Positions 40,946-48,844 of a stretch of 64,000 nt of DNA are shown here, piece by piece; position 1 is the stretch's first letter, and every line of letters starts with the position of its first letter. Made by a program: the position numbers and the translations under genes. Location: NCBI RefSeq assembly GCF_022807995.1, contig NZ_CP094351.1, forward strand, positions 961,001 to 1,025,000, in the 5' to 3' direction. Source of the stretch: Pseudomonas orientalis (lineage in GTDB: Bacteria; Pseudomonadota; Gammaproteobacteria; Pseudomonadales; Pseudomonadaceae). The notes below the pieces were generated by a model, which had not been told where the DNA came from, did not search any database, and worked only from the letters and a program-made list of their open reading frames with translations.

Positions 40946-41647
40946 TTAACGCGTCTCCAAAATCTGCAGCACCAAATTGATGGCATGGCTGCCAGGAGTG
41001 ACGGGGCGGTTCACGTGTTGCCCCAGGTTACCCATGGCCAGGATCGCCATGTCCGTTTCGCAATTCCTTGCAACTTCAGCGCACGCTTCCTGCCCGGCTA
41101 ATCCGCCTATGAACGCATTCATGGGCGCCTGTGGCAATTCGACTTATGGTCAAAGCGTGCGATTCGTGCAATCAATCCGTAGCGGACAGGCTCAAGCTCC
41201 GGTTATCGAGGAGCGTTCGGTCCTGTGTTGGGCTGTTTCAGACGCTGATGGTGCTTGTACAAACGCCAAACTATTCATTTGCTCGCCACACTCTTGTGAA
41301 GTTGTGAAAACCCGTTTTTTTCACGCTCTTTTGAAGACGTGAACCTCAAAAAAGGGCTGCCCCAGCCTGGCACCTGGCCCGCGAAACGGGCAAACAACTC
41401 AAGTGGCCGAGCGCAATGGCAGCTCTGGCAGATTCGATAAAGACGGGTGGTTTGCACAGGAAACAGCAAGCACGCCAGCTTCACTCGATCTGTGTGGGCG
41501 GCTCTCTGTGGGCGATTTGGAGGTTAATGCCAAGGCAATAACGATGCTGCGGGGCCCGATCAGGAGACGTCCTTATAATCGGGGGGAGATTGTAGCGAAG
41601 AACGCCAGGGAAATGGGCGTGTTTTATGACTTTTATTAGTGCGCCGG
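40946..41647. other. Long non-coding stretch upstream of mqo
   Basis: These 702 bases contain no gene that I can support. Several short open frames on both strands have no conserved features, and the base composition falls locally. A bulged hairpin, TTCACG-C-TCTT with AAGA-CGTGAA, lies at 41320-41343 beside a run of T residues. The mqo promoter and leader must lie at its left end. Confidence 0.6.
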
Positions 41648-41881
41648 TCAGGAGGCCAACGCCTGGCGCGATTGTGCGCGTACAAATTGCGGGCTGACCC
41701 TGGCGCTGGCGGGCAGCGGACGGTGCATCCAGCCCAGATGGGTCTCAGCCACTTCGACCCAGCCTTCACCGACGGGCGGCAGGCTGCATTGCTTGAACGC
41801 AAGGCAATGACCGTGGGCATCGAGCAAGGCAAAGTGGCGGTGGCGGCTGTGTGACAGGAACAGGGACTTGAGAAGGCGCAT
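41648..41881 (-). CDS. Small conserved hypothetical protein
   Basis: The 77-residue product MRLLKSLFLSHSRHRHFALL... has a compact sequence with ALLDAHGHCLAFKQC and GWVEVAETHLGWMHRPLP. It resembles a small protein I believe is common in fluorescent pseudomonads, but I recognise no domain. The codon use is GC-rich at third positions, in favour of a real gene. No membrane segment is clear. Function unknown. Confidence 0.65.
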   Translation of the reverse strand: MRLLKSLFLSHSRHRHFALLDAHGHCLAFKQCSLPPVGEGWVEVAETHLGWMHRPLPASARVSPQFVRAQSRQALAS

Positions 41882-42063
41882 GGCGATGTACCGGTTGCGT
41901 TACATGCTTGAAGGTTGTCAGTCTGGCATGACATTGGAATGACGCTTTTATGCGAAATTGTAATTTGCCGATGCCTTCAGCCGAGGTTCAGGATCGCTGG
42001 TGGGTGATGCGCGTGCACCGTTATACTGGCGACCTGTCTGCGCCTAGTCCTGGAGAAATGAGT

Positions 42064-42648
42064 ATGTTGCAACGCCTGTTGTTCGGTTTGATCACTGTGA
42101 CCAGTTTGGCTTTGGTTGGCTGCGCCAACAGCCCGCAACAACTCAGCCCGCAACCCAAAGTCACGGCGCAGTTGGCCCCGGTCGGTCACGGCCAGCCCGT
42201 GTCGGTGCGTGTAGTGGACGGTCGTCCGTCGCCGACCCTCGGCTCCCGTGGTGGCCTGTACCCGGAGACCGCGCTGATTTCGGTAACCGGCCAGGACGTG
42301 CTGCCCAAGTTGCAGGCCCAGGCAGAAGCCGCCGTGCGCTTGCTGGGCTTTACCCCGACCAATTCGCCAGGTGCACCGCAATTGACCGTGACCCTGGCCG
42401 AGCTGAAATACCAGTCGCCCAAGGAAGGCCTGTATGTGACCGAAGCGTCCATCGGCGCAACCTTCAAGTCCGACGTCAGCGCCGGTACCCGACGCTACAG
42501 CGGCCGTTATGCCGCGTCCCTCAACCAGCGCTTCGGCATGTCGCCAAATCAGGAAACCAACACCAAGCTGGTCAGCGACGTGCTCAGCGATGCCCTGACC
42601 CGGCTGTTCAAGGACCCAAGCATCGGCCAGTTGCTCAGTTCACAGTAA
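42064..42648 (+). CDS. YajG-family lipoprotein
   Basis: The 194-residue product has a lipoprotein signal peptide, FGLITVTSLALVGC, with the lipidated Cys at about residue 19. The mature part contains RVVDGRPSPTLGSRGG and ASIGATFKSDVSAGTRRYSG, typical of the YajG family, whose function is not known. The ATG at 42064 is eight bases after TGGAGA; the ATG six bases upstream is too close to it. Residue 2 after the Cys is Ala, so outer-membrane sorting is expected. Confidence 0.88.
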   Translation: MLQRLLFGLITVTSLALVGCANSPQQLSPQPKVTAQLAPVGHGQPVSVRVVDGRPSPTLGSRGGLYPETALISVTGQDVLPKLQAQAEAAVRLLGFTPTNSPGAPQLTVTLAELKYQSPKEGLYVTEASIGATFKSDVSAGTRRYSGRYAASLNQRFGMSPNQETNTKLVSDVLSDALTRLFKDPSIGQLLSSQ

Positions 42649-42660
42649 GCTGGTCAAAGA

Positions 42661-42692
42661 AAACCGGGCTCATCGCTGAGCCCGGTTTTTTT
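42661..42692 (+). terminator. Intrinsic terminator after the YajG-like gene
   Basis: AAACCGGGCTC and GAGCCCGGTTT form a perfect 11-bp stem around ATCGCT, followed by four to five more T residues. Confidence 0.93.
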
Positions 42693-42705
42693 ATGCCTGC
42701 CGCAT

Positions 42706-42915
42706 TCACGCGGCGGTATCAACGTAAAAATCCAGCATGCTCACGCCCGTGAATAAATCCAGCTCCGGCAGGTCGGCATGCGGGTGCCCGGCGAGGGCGC
42801 AATACACCAGCCAATGGCGGTCCTGGACATTGAACGCAAGGCCGCCGATCAGTGCTTCCTGTTCATCGCTCGGGGCGATCAGATACAGCCGGTCCTGGTT
42901 TTGCGCGTGCAGCAT
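42706..42915 (-). CDS. Small conserved hypothetical protein
   Basis: The 69-residue product starts MLHAQNQDRLYLIAPSDEQEAL and contains NVQDRHWLVYCALAGHPHADL. It is soluble and acidic. I recognise no domain, but its coding pattern and its placement between a terminator and a divergent gene support a real small gene. Function unknown. Confidence 0.65.
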   Translation of the reverse strand: MLHAQNQDRLYLIAPSDEQEALIGGLAFNVQDRHWLVYCALAGHPHADLPELDLFTGVSMLDFYVDTAA

Positions 42916-43099
42916 GACAAGCTCCTCAAACGTCGAAGGGCAACAGAGTGGCCCGTTAAGGTGACGTTCAGGTGACGCTGTAAATTACTGGATACATTAA
43001 ACCGTCAATGGGGAGGGAGCATTAAAGGCGCAGGGAGCCACTATCGTTCAGGTTCGTATCTGGACCGATACCCGAATACTGTCTCGCCGAGGTTTTACG

Positions 43100-43348
43100 A
43101 TGGCGCTGCTGATCAATGCTGTTGCCCTGATGGTTGCCTGCTGCGGCGCCATACTGTTGTTTATCACTCGCCTGCTGGCGCAACGGGCGATGGCCGAACT
43201 CACCGCGCAAAGTGAAGAACGCGCCATTGACCAGCCGATGCTGTTTCTGGACACGCGCACCGAACGGGCGCATCGCCAGGCTTACCGCGTCGGGTTCACC
43301 GGCTTGGGAGTGGCGCTGGCCATGTCCTGGCTCAGCACCCACTTCTAA
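43100..43348 (+). CDS. Small membrane protein, hypothetical
   Basis: The 82-residue product has two hydrophobic segments, INAVALMVACCGAILLFIT (residues 5-23) and VGFTGLGVALAMSWLS near the C-terminus, separated by a charged loop. It has no recognised domain. The GTTTTACGATG start context lacks a strong ribosome site. The gene ends just before a REPIN. Confidence 0.65.
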   Translation: MALLINAVALMVACCGAILLFITRLLAQRAMAELTAQSEERAIDQPMLFLDTRTERAHRQAYRVGFTGLGVALAMSWLSTHF

Positions 43349-43363
43349 GAACACCTGCAGACA

Positions 43364-43456
43364 AATGTGGGAGGGGGCTTGCCCCCGATAGCGGTGGGTC
43401 AGATACAGATAGGCTTACTGACACACTGCAATCGGGGGCAAGCCCCCTCCCACATT
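43364..43456. repeat. REPIN 5 (GGGGGCTTGCCCCC type)
   Basis: AATGTGGGAGGGGGCTTGCC at the left and the reverse complement at the right, about 93 bases, between the convergent small membrane gene and the acyltransferase gene. Confidence 0.93.
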
Positions 43457-43467
43457 TTGTTCGATGT

Positions 43468-44631
43468 TTACAGGGGGATCCCTGCCTTGACCCGGTATTG
43501 ATTGCGCACCGGCGTCGCGTATTGCGTCACCAGATACGGACGATGCTCTGACGGGCATTCGTTCAAGCGCCGCTGCCACTCGGCCTTCGCCTTGGCCAGC
43601 TCATCGGCCGGGAATACGTCTTCGGCCTCTGGCACATCCAATTGCGGGTCGGCATCGTGCCATTGGGCGTACGCCAGGTAGTGCACCGGGAACAACCGGT
43701 AACCGCCGAGAATCTGCCGGTCCATTTCGGCAGCCAGCAGTTTGGTGTCTTCGAAGCGCTCGGTAATCGGCGGCGCGAAATTCACGTGTACCCGGCCTTT
43801 GTAGCCGGTGATGCCCAGCGCAATGCTCACGTCATCCTCGCCCGGCGCTTTGCAGTAGGTGCCGGTGGTGGCGCGGATATACAGCTCGCGGGCCTTGGCG
43901 GCGTCGCATGGATCATATTCATAGCTGATCGACACCGGTGTCAGGTGCAACGACTGGATAACTTCGGCGAACGGCTCGTCCTTGCGGCTGACGTGGAACA
44001 TCTTGAGGATCGCCGATTCGGTGCGATCATCCCCATCCTTGGCCCGGCCTTCGGCCTGGGCGATCCAGATCGACTGGCAGTCGTTGCGAATCGAATGGTT
44101 GATGTAGGCCGACAGCAACTGGTAGGCCGCCATCTTTTCCTTTCGCCCGGTAATCGAGCGGTGCACGATGAAGCTCTTGTTCAAGCGCATCAGGTCGCTG
44201 ACAAAGGGCTTCTGCAGCAGGTTGTCGCCGATGGCGATGCGCGGCGTCGGCAGGCCGGCGTGGTAGACGGCGTAGTTGACGAAGGCCGGGTCCATCACGA
44301 TGTCGCGGTGATTGGCCAGGAACAGGTAGGCGGTGCCGGATTTCAATTGCTCGACGCCGGTGTAGGTCACGCCGTCGGTCGCGCGGTCGATGGTGTGGTC
44401 GACGTAATACTCGACTTTATCCTGCAGCGTGGCCACGGTGGTGACGCCGGCGAACTCACGGCGCAGCTTGCGTGCGATCATCGGCTTGAGCAGCCAGCCC
44501 AGCGCGCCGGCAAAGCGCGGGAAGCGAAAGTGAGTCAGTATGTCCAGAAAGGCCTTGTCACTGAACAGCCGGTCCAGCACTGCCGGGACTTCGCTGTCGT
44601 TGTAAGGTCGGATGGTATCGAATTCGCCCAT
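43468..44631 (-). CDS. PlsC-domain phospholipid/glycerol acyltransferase
   Basis: This 387-residue protein has an acyltransferase domain with the motif FLANHRDIVMDPAF. It has His and Asp separated by five residues where most PlsC proteins have four; this NHRDIVMD form is known in a branch of the family. The next block is IAQAEGRAKDGDD, and SISYEYDPCDAAKA follows. The likely role is acyl transfer to a lipid or glycerol phosphate; the substrate is unknown. The start is MGEFDTIRPYN at 44631, with a second in-frame ATG three bases before; the upstream extension is not supported. No membrane helix is obvious. Confidence 0.82.
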   Translation of the reverse strand: MGEFDTIRPYNDSEVPAVLDRLFSDKAFLDILTHFRFPRFAGALGWLLKPMIARKLRREFAGVTTVATLQDKVEYYVDHTIDRATDGVTYTGVEQLKSGTAYLFLANHRDIVMDPAFVNYAVYHAGLPTPRIAIGDNLLQKPFVSDLMRLNKSFIVHRSITGRKEKMAAYQLLSAYINHSIRNDCQSIWIAQAEGRAKDGDDRTESAILKMFHVSRKDEPFAEVIQSLHLTPVSISYEYDPCDAAKARELYIRATTGTYCKAPGEDDVSIALGITGYKGRVHVNFAPPITERFEDTKLLAAEMDRQILGGYRLFPVHYLAYAQWHDADPQLDVPEAEDVFPADELAKAKAEWQRRLNECPSEHRPYLVTQYATPVRNQYRVKAGIPL

Positions 44632-44762
44632 CATGCTCTCTTGTTGGAAACGGCTAGGGTAAGTAAGGAAATACCAGGGGCGGCGTGAGTAAACGGACTC
44701 AGCCGGGAATAGCCCTGTCAATAGACCGGCGATTATACGCACAAGTCACCTGGGAGACTGCG

Positions 44763-44945
44763 ATGCTGGAAACTGCGCTGTACGATTGTCCTTATTGTGG
44801 GGAAAGGGTCGAAACGACGGTGGATTTGTCCGGCGGTGATCAGGTTTATATAGAAGACTGTCAGGTGTGCTGCCGACCCATCACTTTCGACCTGCAGGTT
44901 CATGGAAACGAGTGGATGCTCGAAACCCGCAGCGAGAACGAATAA
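44763..44945 (+). CDS. CPXCG-motif cysteine-rich protein
   Basis: The 60-residue product has two zinc-ribbon-like pairs, CPYCGE and CQVCCRPI, in a short protein starting MLETALYDC. It matches the CPXCG-motif family of small cysteine-rich proteins of unknown function. It lies 15 bases before the DUF2007 gene, so the two are cotranscribed. The true start is the ATG at 44763, not the longer open frame. Confidence 0.85.
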   Translation: MLETALYDCPYCGERVETTVDLSGGDQVYIEDCQVCCRPITFDLQVHGNEWMLETRSENE

Positions 44946-44960
44946 ACAACAGGTATTTCC

Positions 44961-45221
44961 ATGCAGCGAATCTACGAACCGGAAAACCTCATGGAAGGCG
45001 AGCTGCTGCAACAGATGCTTGCCAGCGAAGGCATCGAGGCGCACCTGGTGGGCCGCCATTTGCTCGGCGGCACCGGCGAACTGCCGATATTCGGCCTGCT
45101 CGGGCTGGAAGTCGATAATGACCAGGCCGCCAGTGCCCGCGAGCTGATCACGGGCTATATCGGCGCGCAACCCATACCCGGGGATGAACCCGACAGCTTC
45201 CCCGACGTACTGGTCTGTTAG
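44961..45221 (+). CDS. DUF2007 domain protein
   Basis: The 86-residue product begins MQRIYEPENLMEGELLQQML and includes LPIFGLLGLEVDNDQAA, a DUF2007 (putative signal-transducing protein) pattern. The family fold resembles PII-like small ferredoxin-type domains, but no role is established. It sits between the CPXCG gene and the SRAP gene. Confidence 0.82.
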   Translation: MQRIYEPENLMEGELLQQMLASEGIEAHLVGRHLLGGTGELPIFGLLGLEVDNDQAASARELITGYIGAQPIPGDEPDSFPDVLVC

Positions 45222-45258
45222 GCTGTCGGTCGGTTTACCCCAAGAGTCGTGTTGCCCC

Positions 45259-45879
45259 ATGTGTGGACGTTATGCCCTGTTTCGCTGGAACCCCGCCTTT
45301 GCTGCCTTGCCGGGTTTCCCGGCCGACCAGCAGGCCCAGTGGAACATTTCCCCCAATGATTCGGTGTTGATCCAGCGCGCCATCGACGGCCAGCTCAGCC
45401 TGGCGCGCGCGCGCTGGGGGCTGACGCCGCCGTGGCTCACCGACCTCTCGCGCACGCCTGCCCATGCCCGCGCCGAAACCCTGGCCGAGCAGCCGATGTT
45501 CCGCGAGGCGTTCCGCCAGCGTCGTTGCCTGCTGCCGGCCAACGGGTTTTACGAATGGCGCGGCACCCAGCGCAAACGCCCATACTGGCTGACGCCGGGG
45601 GAGGGCTCCACGCTGTTTTTTGCGGCTATCTGGGAAGCATATCCCGTGCAGGAGCAGGTGTGGCTGAGCACGGCGGTGGTCACTCAAGCGGCGCAGGCCC
45701 AGCGCCGACCGTTGATTCTGGATGAAGCGGGGCAGGCCGCCTGGCTGGATCCCGAGACGCCGCTGCAGGTGCTGCAAAGTCTGTTGGCCAGTGAGCCCGC
45801 CGTTTTGCGCGAGCGGGTGCTGGCCAACATGGTCAACGATCCCAGGCTCAATGGGCCCGAGTGCCTGACCCCGGCTTGA
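45259..45879 (+). CDS. SRAP/HMCES-family protein missing two catalytic residues
   Basis: SRAP proteins (E. coli YedK, human HMCES) cross-link abasic sites in single-stranded DNA through Cys2. This 206-residue protein keeps Cys2 (MCGRYA), the Glu of GFYEW (Glu99), and ARAET. It differs where it matters: the Asn of NARxET is His69, and the segment with the catalytic His (DIHDRRPLVL in YedK) is shortened to AQRRPLIL, with no His. It may have altered chemistry or DNA binding only. The start follows 37 bases after the DUF2007 gene. Confidence 0.88.
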   Translation: MCGRYALFRWNPAFAALPGFPADQQAQWNISPNDSVLIQRAIDGQLSLARARWGLTPPWLTDLSRTPAHARAETLAEQPMFREAFRQRRCLLPANGFYEWRGTQRKRPYWLTPGEGSTLFFAAIWEAYPVQEQVWLSTAVVTQAAQAQRRPLILDEAGQAAWLDPETPLQVLQSLLASEPAVLRERVLANMVNDPRLNGPECLTPA

Positions 45880-46001
45880 TCCTGAACTTATCTACCGGCA
45901 CGTGAGCTGGATCCGAAATACAGCGGTTAAATGTCTGTTGTATCTGGCGCCGATACAAATGTCCGCCTACGATACGCGCCATGTTTCCAGGGAGCGTATT
46001 C

Positions 46002-46820
46002 ATGAAAAAGTCATTGGCGGTAAGCGGGTTGGTTGCAGCGATGCTGCTGGCAGGGTGTCAGTCGGTCAACACCACCAGCGGCGGTGCGGTTGGGGTTGAG
46101 CGCAAGCAGTACATGTTCAGCATGCTGTCGAGCCAGGAAGTCGACCAGATGTATGCCCAGTCTTACCAGCAGACGCTGGGCGAAGCCAGTGGCAAAGGGG
46201 TTCTGGACAAGACCAGCGCCAACGCCAAGCGCGTGCAGGCTATCGCCAATCGTCTGATTGCCCAGGCCCCGACCTTCCGTCCGGATGCGGCGCAATGGAA
46301 GTGGGAAGTGAACCTGATCAAGAGCGATGAGATGAACGCCAACTGCGGGCCGGGCGGCAAGATCCTGGTGTACAGCGCGTTGATCGACAACCTCAAGCTC
46401 ACCGATGATGAACTCGCCGCTGTGATGGGCCATGAAATCGCCCACGCCTTGCGTGAACACGGCCGCGAAGCCATGTCCAAGGCCTACGGTATCGAGATGG
46501 CCAAGCAGGGCGCCGGCGCGATATTCGGGCTCGGCCAGGACAGCCTGGCGCTGGCCGATACCGTGGCCAACTACGGCATGACCTTGCCCAACAGCCGCAG
46601 CAATGAAAACGAAGCCGACCTGATCGGCCTGGAGCTTGCCGCCCGCGCCGGCTACAACCCGAACGCGGCTATCACGCTGTGGAACAAGATGGCCAAGGCT
46701 TCCGAAGGCGCGCCGCCGGAATTCATGAGCACTCACCCGGCGTCTGATAGCCGTATCGCCTCATTGCAGGCGGCGATTCCGAAGGTGATGCCGCTGTACC
46801 AGCAGGCCAAGAAGTCCTGA
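46002..46820 (+). CDS. M48-family metalloprotease lipoprotein (LoiP-like)
   Basis: The 272-residue product has a lipoprotein signal peptide (MKKSLAVSGLVAAMLLAGC, lipidated Cys about residue 19) and the M48 zinc site HEIAH at residues 144-148, with the third ligand Glu in NENEADLIGLEL. It is probably an outer-membrane-facing periplasmic protease, like E. coli LoiP, that acts on damaged proteins. The ATG at 46002 is preferred; an upstream ATG adds seven residues that break the signal. ASDSRIASLQAAIPK is at the C-terminus. Confidence 0.92.
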   Translation: MKKSLAVSGLVAAMLLAGCQSVNTTSGGAVGVERKQYMFSMLSSQEVDQMYAQSYQQTLGEASGKGVLDKTSANAKRVQAIANRLIAQAPTFRPDAAQWKWEVNLIKSDEMNANCGPGGKILVYSALIDNLKLTDDELAAVMGHEIAHALREHGREAMSKAYGIEMAKQGAGAIFGLGQDSLALADTVANYGMTLPNSRSNENEADLIGLELAARAGYNPNAAITLWNKMAKASEGAPPEFMSTHPASDSRIASLQAAIPKVMPLYQQAKKS

Positions 46821-46844
46821 TATTCCAAGCCTGATAAAGATCCA

Positions 46845-46952
46845 AATGTGGGAGGGGCGGTGCGACGATTCGACTTGCCTCCGATGGCGGCCTCTCAGCC
46901 AAGTATTCATCAGTTGACCCACCGCTATCGGGGGCAAGCCCCCTCCCACATT
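46845..46952. repeat. REPIN 6, left arm interrupted (GGGGGCTTGCCCCC type)
   Basis: The right arm (TATCGGGGGCAAGCCCCCTC...) is intact. The left arm reads GTGGGAGGGGC, then GGTGCGACGATTCGA, then CTTGCCTCCGATGGCGG, so about 15 bases lie inside the palindrome. It lies between the convergent M48 and Gdt1 genes. Confidence 0.85.
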
Positions 46953-46969
46953 GGATTGGATTTGCAGAT

Positions 46970-47554
46970 TTAAATCCAGCCGCTGCTCTGCATGGCCTTG
47001 TACACCGCCACAATCGCCAGTACAAAAAACGCCGTAGCTGCCAAACGCCGAATCAAGGTCAGCGGCAGCTTCTCCGCCGCGAAATTCCCCGCCAGCACCA
47101 CCGGCACGTTGGCAATCAACATGCCTAAAGTGGTCCCGATAATCACCAGCCACAACTCCGGATACTGCGCTGCCAGCATCACCGTGGCGATCTGGGTCTT
47201 GTCACCGATTTCCGCGAGGAAGAACGCAATCAGCGTGGTCAGGAACGGCCCGAACTTGCGGGTGGTGCTGGCTTCGTCATCGTCGAGTTTGTCCGGCACC
47301 AGAGTCCACAACGCCGTGGCGCAGAAGCTCGCCGCAAGAATCCAGTGCAGTACCGCATCGGAGAAAAAACTCCCGAACCAGGCCCCCACCGCGCCGGCAG
47401 CTGCATGGTTGGCCAGGGTCGCGGCGACGATGCCGGCGATGATGGGCCAGGGCTTGCGAAAGCGAGCGGCGAGAATAAGCGCGAGCAGTTGCGTCTTGTC
47501 GCCGATTTCGGCCAGGGCAACGATTGCGGTAGGAACGAGCAGTGAATCCAGCAT
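46970..47554 (-). CDS. Gdt1/UPF0016-family manganese exporter
   Basis: This 194-residue membrane protein has six helices in two repeats, each with the family motif: EIGDKTQLLALIL and EIGDKTQIATVML. Bacterial members (MneA, Mnx) export manganese. A manganese-sensing yybP-ykoY riboswitch lies in the leader, which fits a manganese exporter. The start is the ATG at 47554 (MLDSLLVPTAIVALAE); the longer open frame upstream is riboswitch sequence. Confidence 0.92.
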   Translation of the reverse strand: MLDSLLVPTAIVALAEIGDKTQLLALILAARFRKPWPIIAGIVAATLANHAAAGAVGAWFGSFFSDAVLHWILAASFCATALWTLVPDKLDDDEASTTRKFGPFLTTLIAFFLAEIGDKTQIATVMLAAQYPELWLVIIGTTLGMLIANVPVVLAGNFAAEKLPLTLIRRLAATAFFVLAIVAVYKAMQSSGWI

Positions 47555-47585
47555 CAGGTAGGTTTCCAGGGGCGGGTCGACACGG

Positions 47586-47634
47586 CTATGACACGTACAG
47601 CCTTCCCGCCCCGGGTAAGGTGTGCGTGTCATAG
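47586..47634 (-). promoter_or_regulatory. Expression-platform hairpin of the manganese riboswitch
   Basis: CTATGACACG and CGTGTCATAG form a perfect 10-bp stem around a GC-rich loop, with its base about 32 bases before the ATG of the exporter gene. It overlaps the 3' side of the riboswitch and can switch between partners, so it probably controls translation or termination. Confidence 0.6.
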
Positions 47635-47770
47635 GTCTTGTCAGACCCCGGTCCGTCTGTGCGGACTCCTGGGTCGCATACGCCATGGTCTGCTGACCAA
47701 GTATGTTGACGTATGCCGGACGAGCATGGCGCTCGTGGGAGACTACTCCCCTAGGACGGAGCGGATTCTG
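47630..47770 (-). ncRNA. yybP-ykoY manganese riboswitch
   Basis: On the minus strand the leader contains CCTAGGGGAGTAGTCTCCC (47738-47756) and CATACGTCAACATACTTGG, then ACCATGGCGTATGCG, ending in GTCTGACAAGACC. These follow the conserved core of the yybP-ykoY family (GGGGAGUAG, UCAACAUACU, GGCGUAUG), close to the E. coli mntP leader. The family senses Mn2+. The gene controlled is the Gdt1-type exporter. Boundaries are approximate. Confidence 0.92.
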
Positions 47771-47814
47771 CCTAGGCAAAATCCATTCGGCAAGCCTTCT
47801 TTTTCAAACGCCCG

Positions 47815-48813
47815 TCAGGGACGCTTGGCCCGGTAGATGCGAAAGCCATTGCCCTCGGCCTTGATCGCGCAGATGCCCAAGTGCTCTTCGATCAATGGCT
47901 GGTACTTGAGGAAACTGTTCGCGACCAAGCGTAGTTCGCCGCCTTTTGCCAGGTGTTTGCCGGCTTTTCGCAGCAGATTTTCCGTGGCGAAGTAATCGGT
48001 GTGCACGCCTACATGGAACGGTGGATTGGTTAGAATCGCATTCAGGCCCTGAGGTGCCGCATCGATGCCATCACCGGTCAGCACTTCGGCTTCCAGACCG
48101 TTCGCAGCCAGGGTCAGGCGGCTGCTGGCGGCGGCGAACGCATCCACATCCAGCATCGTCACGGTGTTGTGCGGATAGCGACGCTTGACGGCCGCGCCCA
48201 GCACGCCGGCACCGCAACCGAAGTCCAGCAGATGGCCGCTGGGCAGCTTGTCCAGATGTTGCAGTAACAACTCGGTGCCGCGATCCAGACGGCCGTGGCT
48301 GAACACCCCCGGCAAGCTCACGACTTTCAGCGGGCCTTCGGCCAAGGGCACCTCGAACACCTGCGCCAGGCTCTCCAGTTCTACGGCCTGGGGAGCGTTG
48401 GCCACGGTGATCTGCCATAGCTGGCAATGCCGCGCGCTGTCGAGTTTGCGCGGTTTGCCGAAGGGTGCCAGTTGCTTGGCGGCGCTTTCGATGCCGCCTT
48501 TTTTCTCACCGACCAGAAAGAGCTCGGCGCCGGGCAGTCGCGCGGCCACGGCATTGAGCAGGTAGTCGGTGAGGTCCTTGGACTTGGGCAGGAAGATCAC
48601 CGCCGCGTCGAATTCGCGCTCGGGCACATTCACACCGAACTGGCTGCGCTGCGCAAAGCGGGCGTCGAGCGCTGCCTGGTCGCCGGCATGCCAGCACCAG
48701 CCGTGTGCGTTGGGCAAGCGCCCGAGCAAGTCGTCGGCAGGCAAACCCACCAGCAGCAGCTTGCCCTGAAAAAGTTCGGCCTGGCGAAGCAGTACTTCAC
48801 TGCGCGGATCCAT
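47815..48813 (-). CDS. rsmC: 16S rRNA (guanine1207-N2)-methyltransferase RsmC
   Basis: RsmC methylates G1207 of 16S rRNA in the 30S subunit using SAM. The 332-residue product has the duplicated N-terminal non-catalytic domain, the SAM-binding [20 protein letters not shown] near residue 195, and the catalytic [13 protein letters not shown]. It begins [15 protein letters not shown]. It is followed downstream by the Mn riboswitch leader of the next gene; no terminator is evident. Confidence 0.94.
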   Translation of the reverse strand: MDPRSEVLLRQAELFQGKLLLVGLPADDLLGRLPNAHGWCWHAGDQAALDARFAQRSQFGVNVPEREFDAAVIFLPKSKDLTDYLLNAVAARLPGAELFLVGEKKGGIESAAKQLAPFGKPRKLDSARHCQLWQITVANAPQAVELESLAQVFEVPLAEGPLKVVSLPGVFSHGRLDRGTELLLQHLDKLPSGHLLDFGCGAGVLGAAVKRRYPHNTVTMLDVDAFAAASSRLTLAANGLEAEVLTGDGIDAAPQGLNAILTNPPFHVGVHTDYFATENLLRKAGKHLAKGGELRLVANSFLKYQPLIEEHLGICAIKAEGNGFRIYRAKRP

Positions 48814-48844
48814 GGTCTGCTCCTTGAAAAAGGGGCGCAGTTTA

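Noticed and set aside
40977..41342. Plus-strand open frame of 121 residues upstream of mqo
   Set aside because: No ribosome site, domain or signal is visible, and the composition is irregular; I could not support it as a gene.
41403..41639. Plus-strand open frame of 78 residues
   Set aside because: The composition and lack of a ribosome site give no support, and it ends next to a minus-strand small gene.
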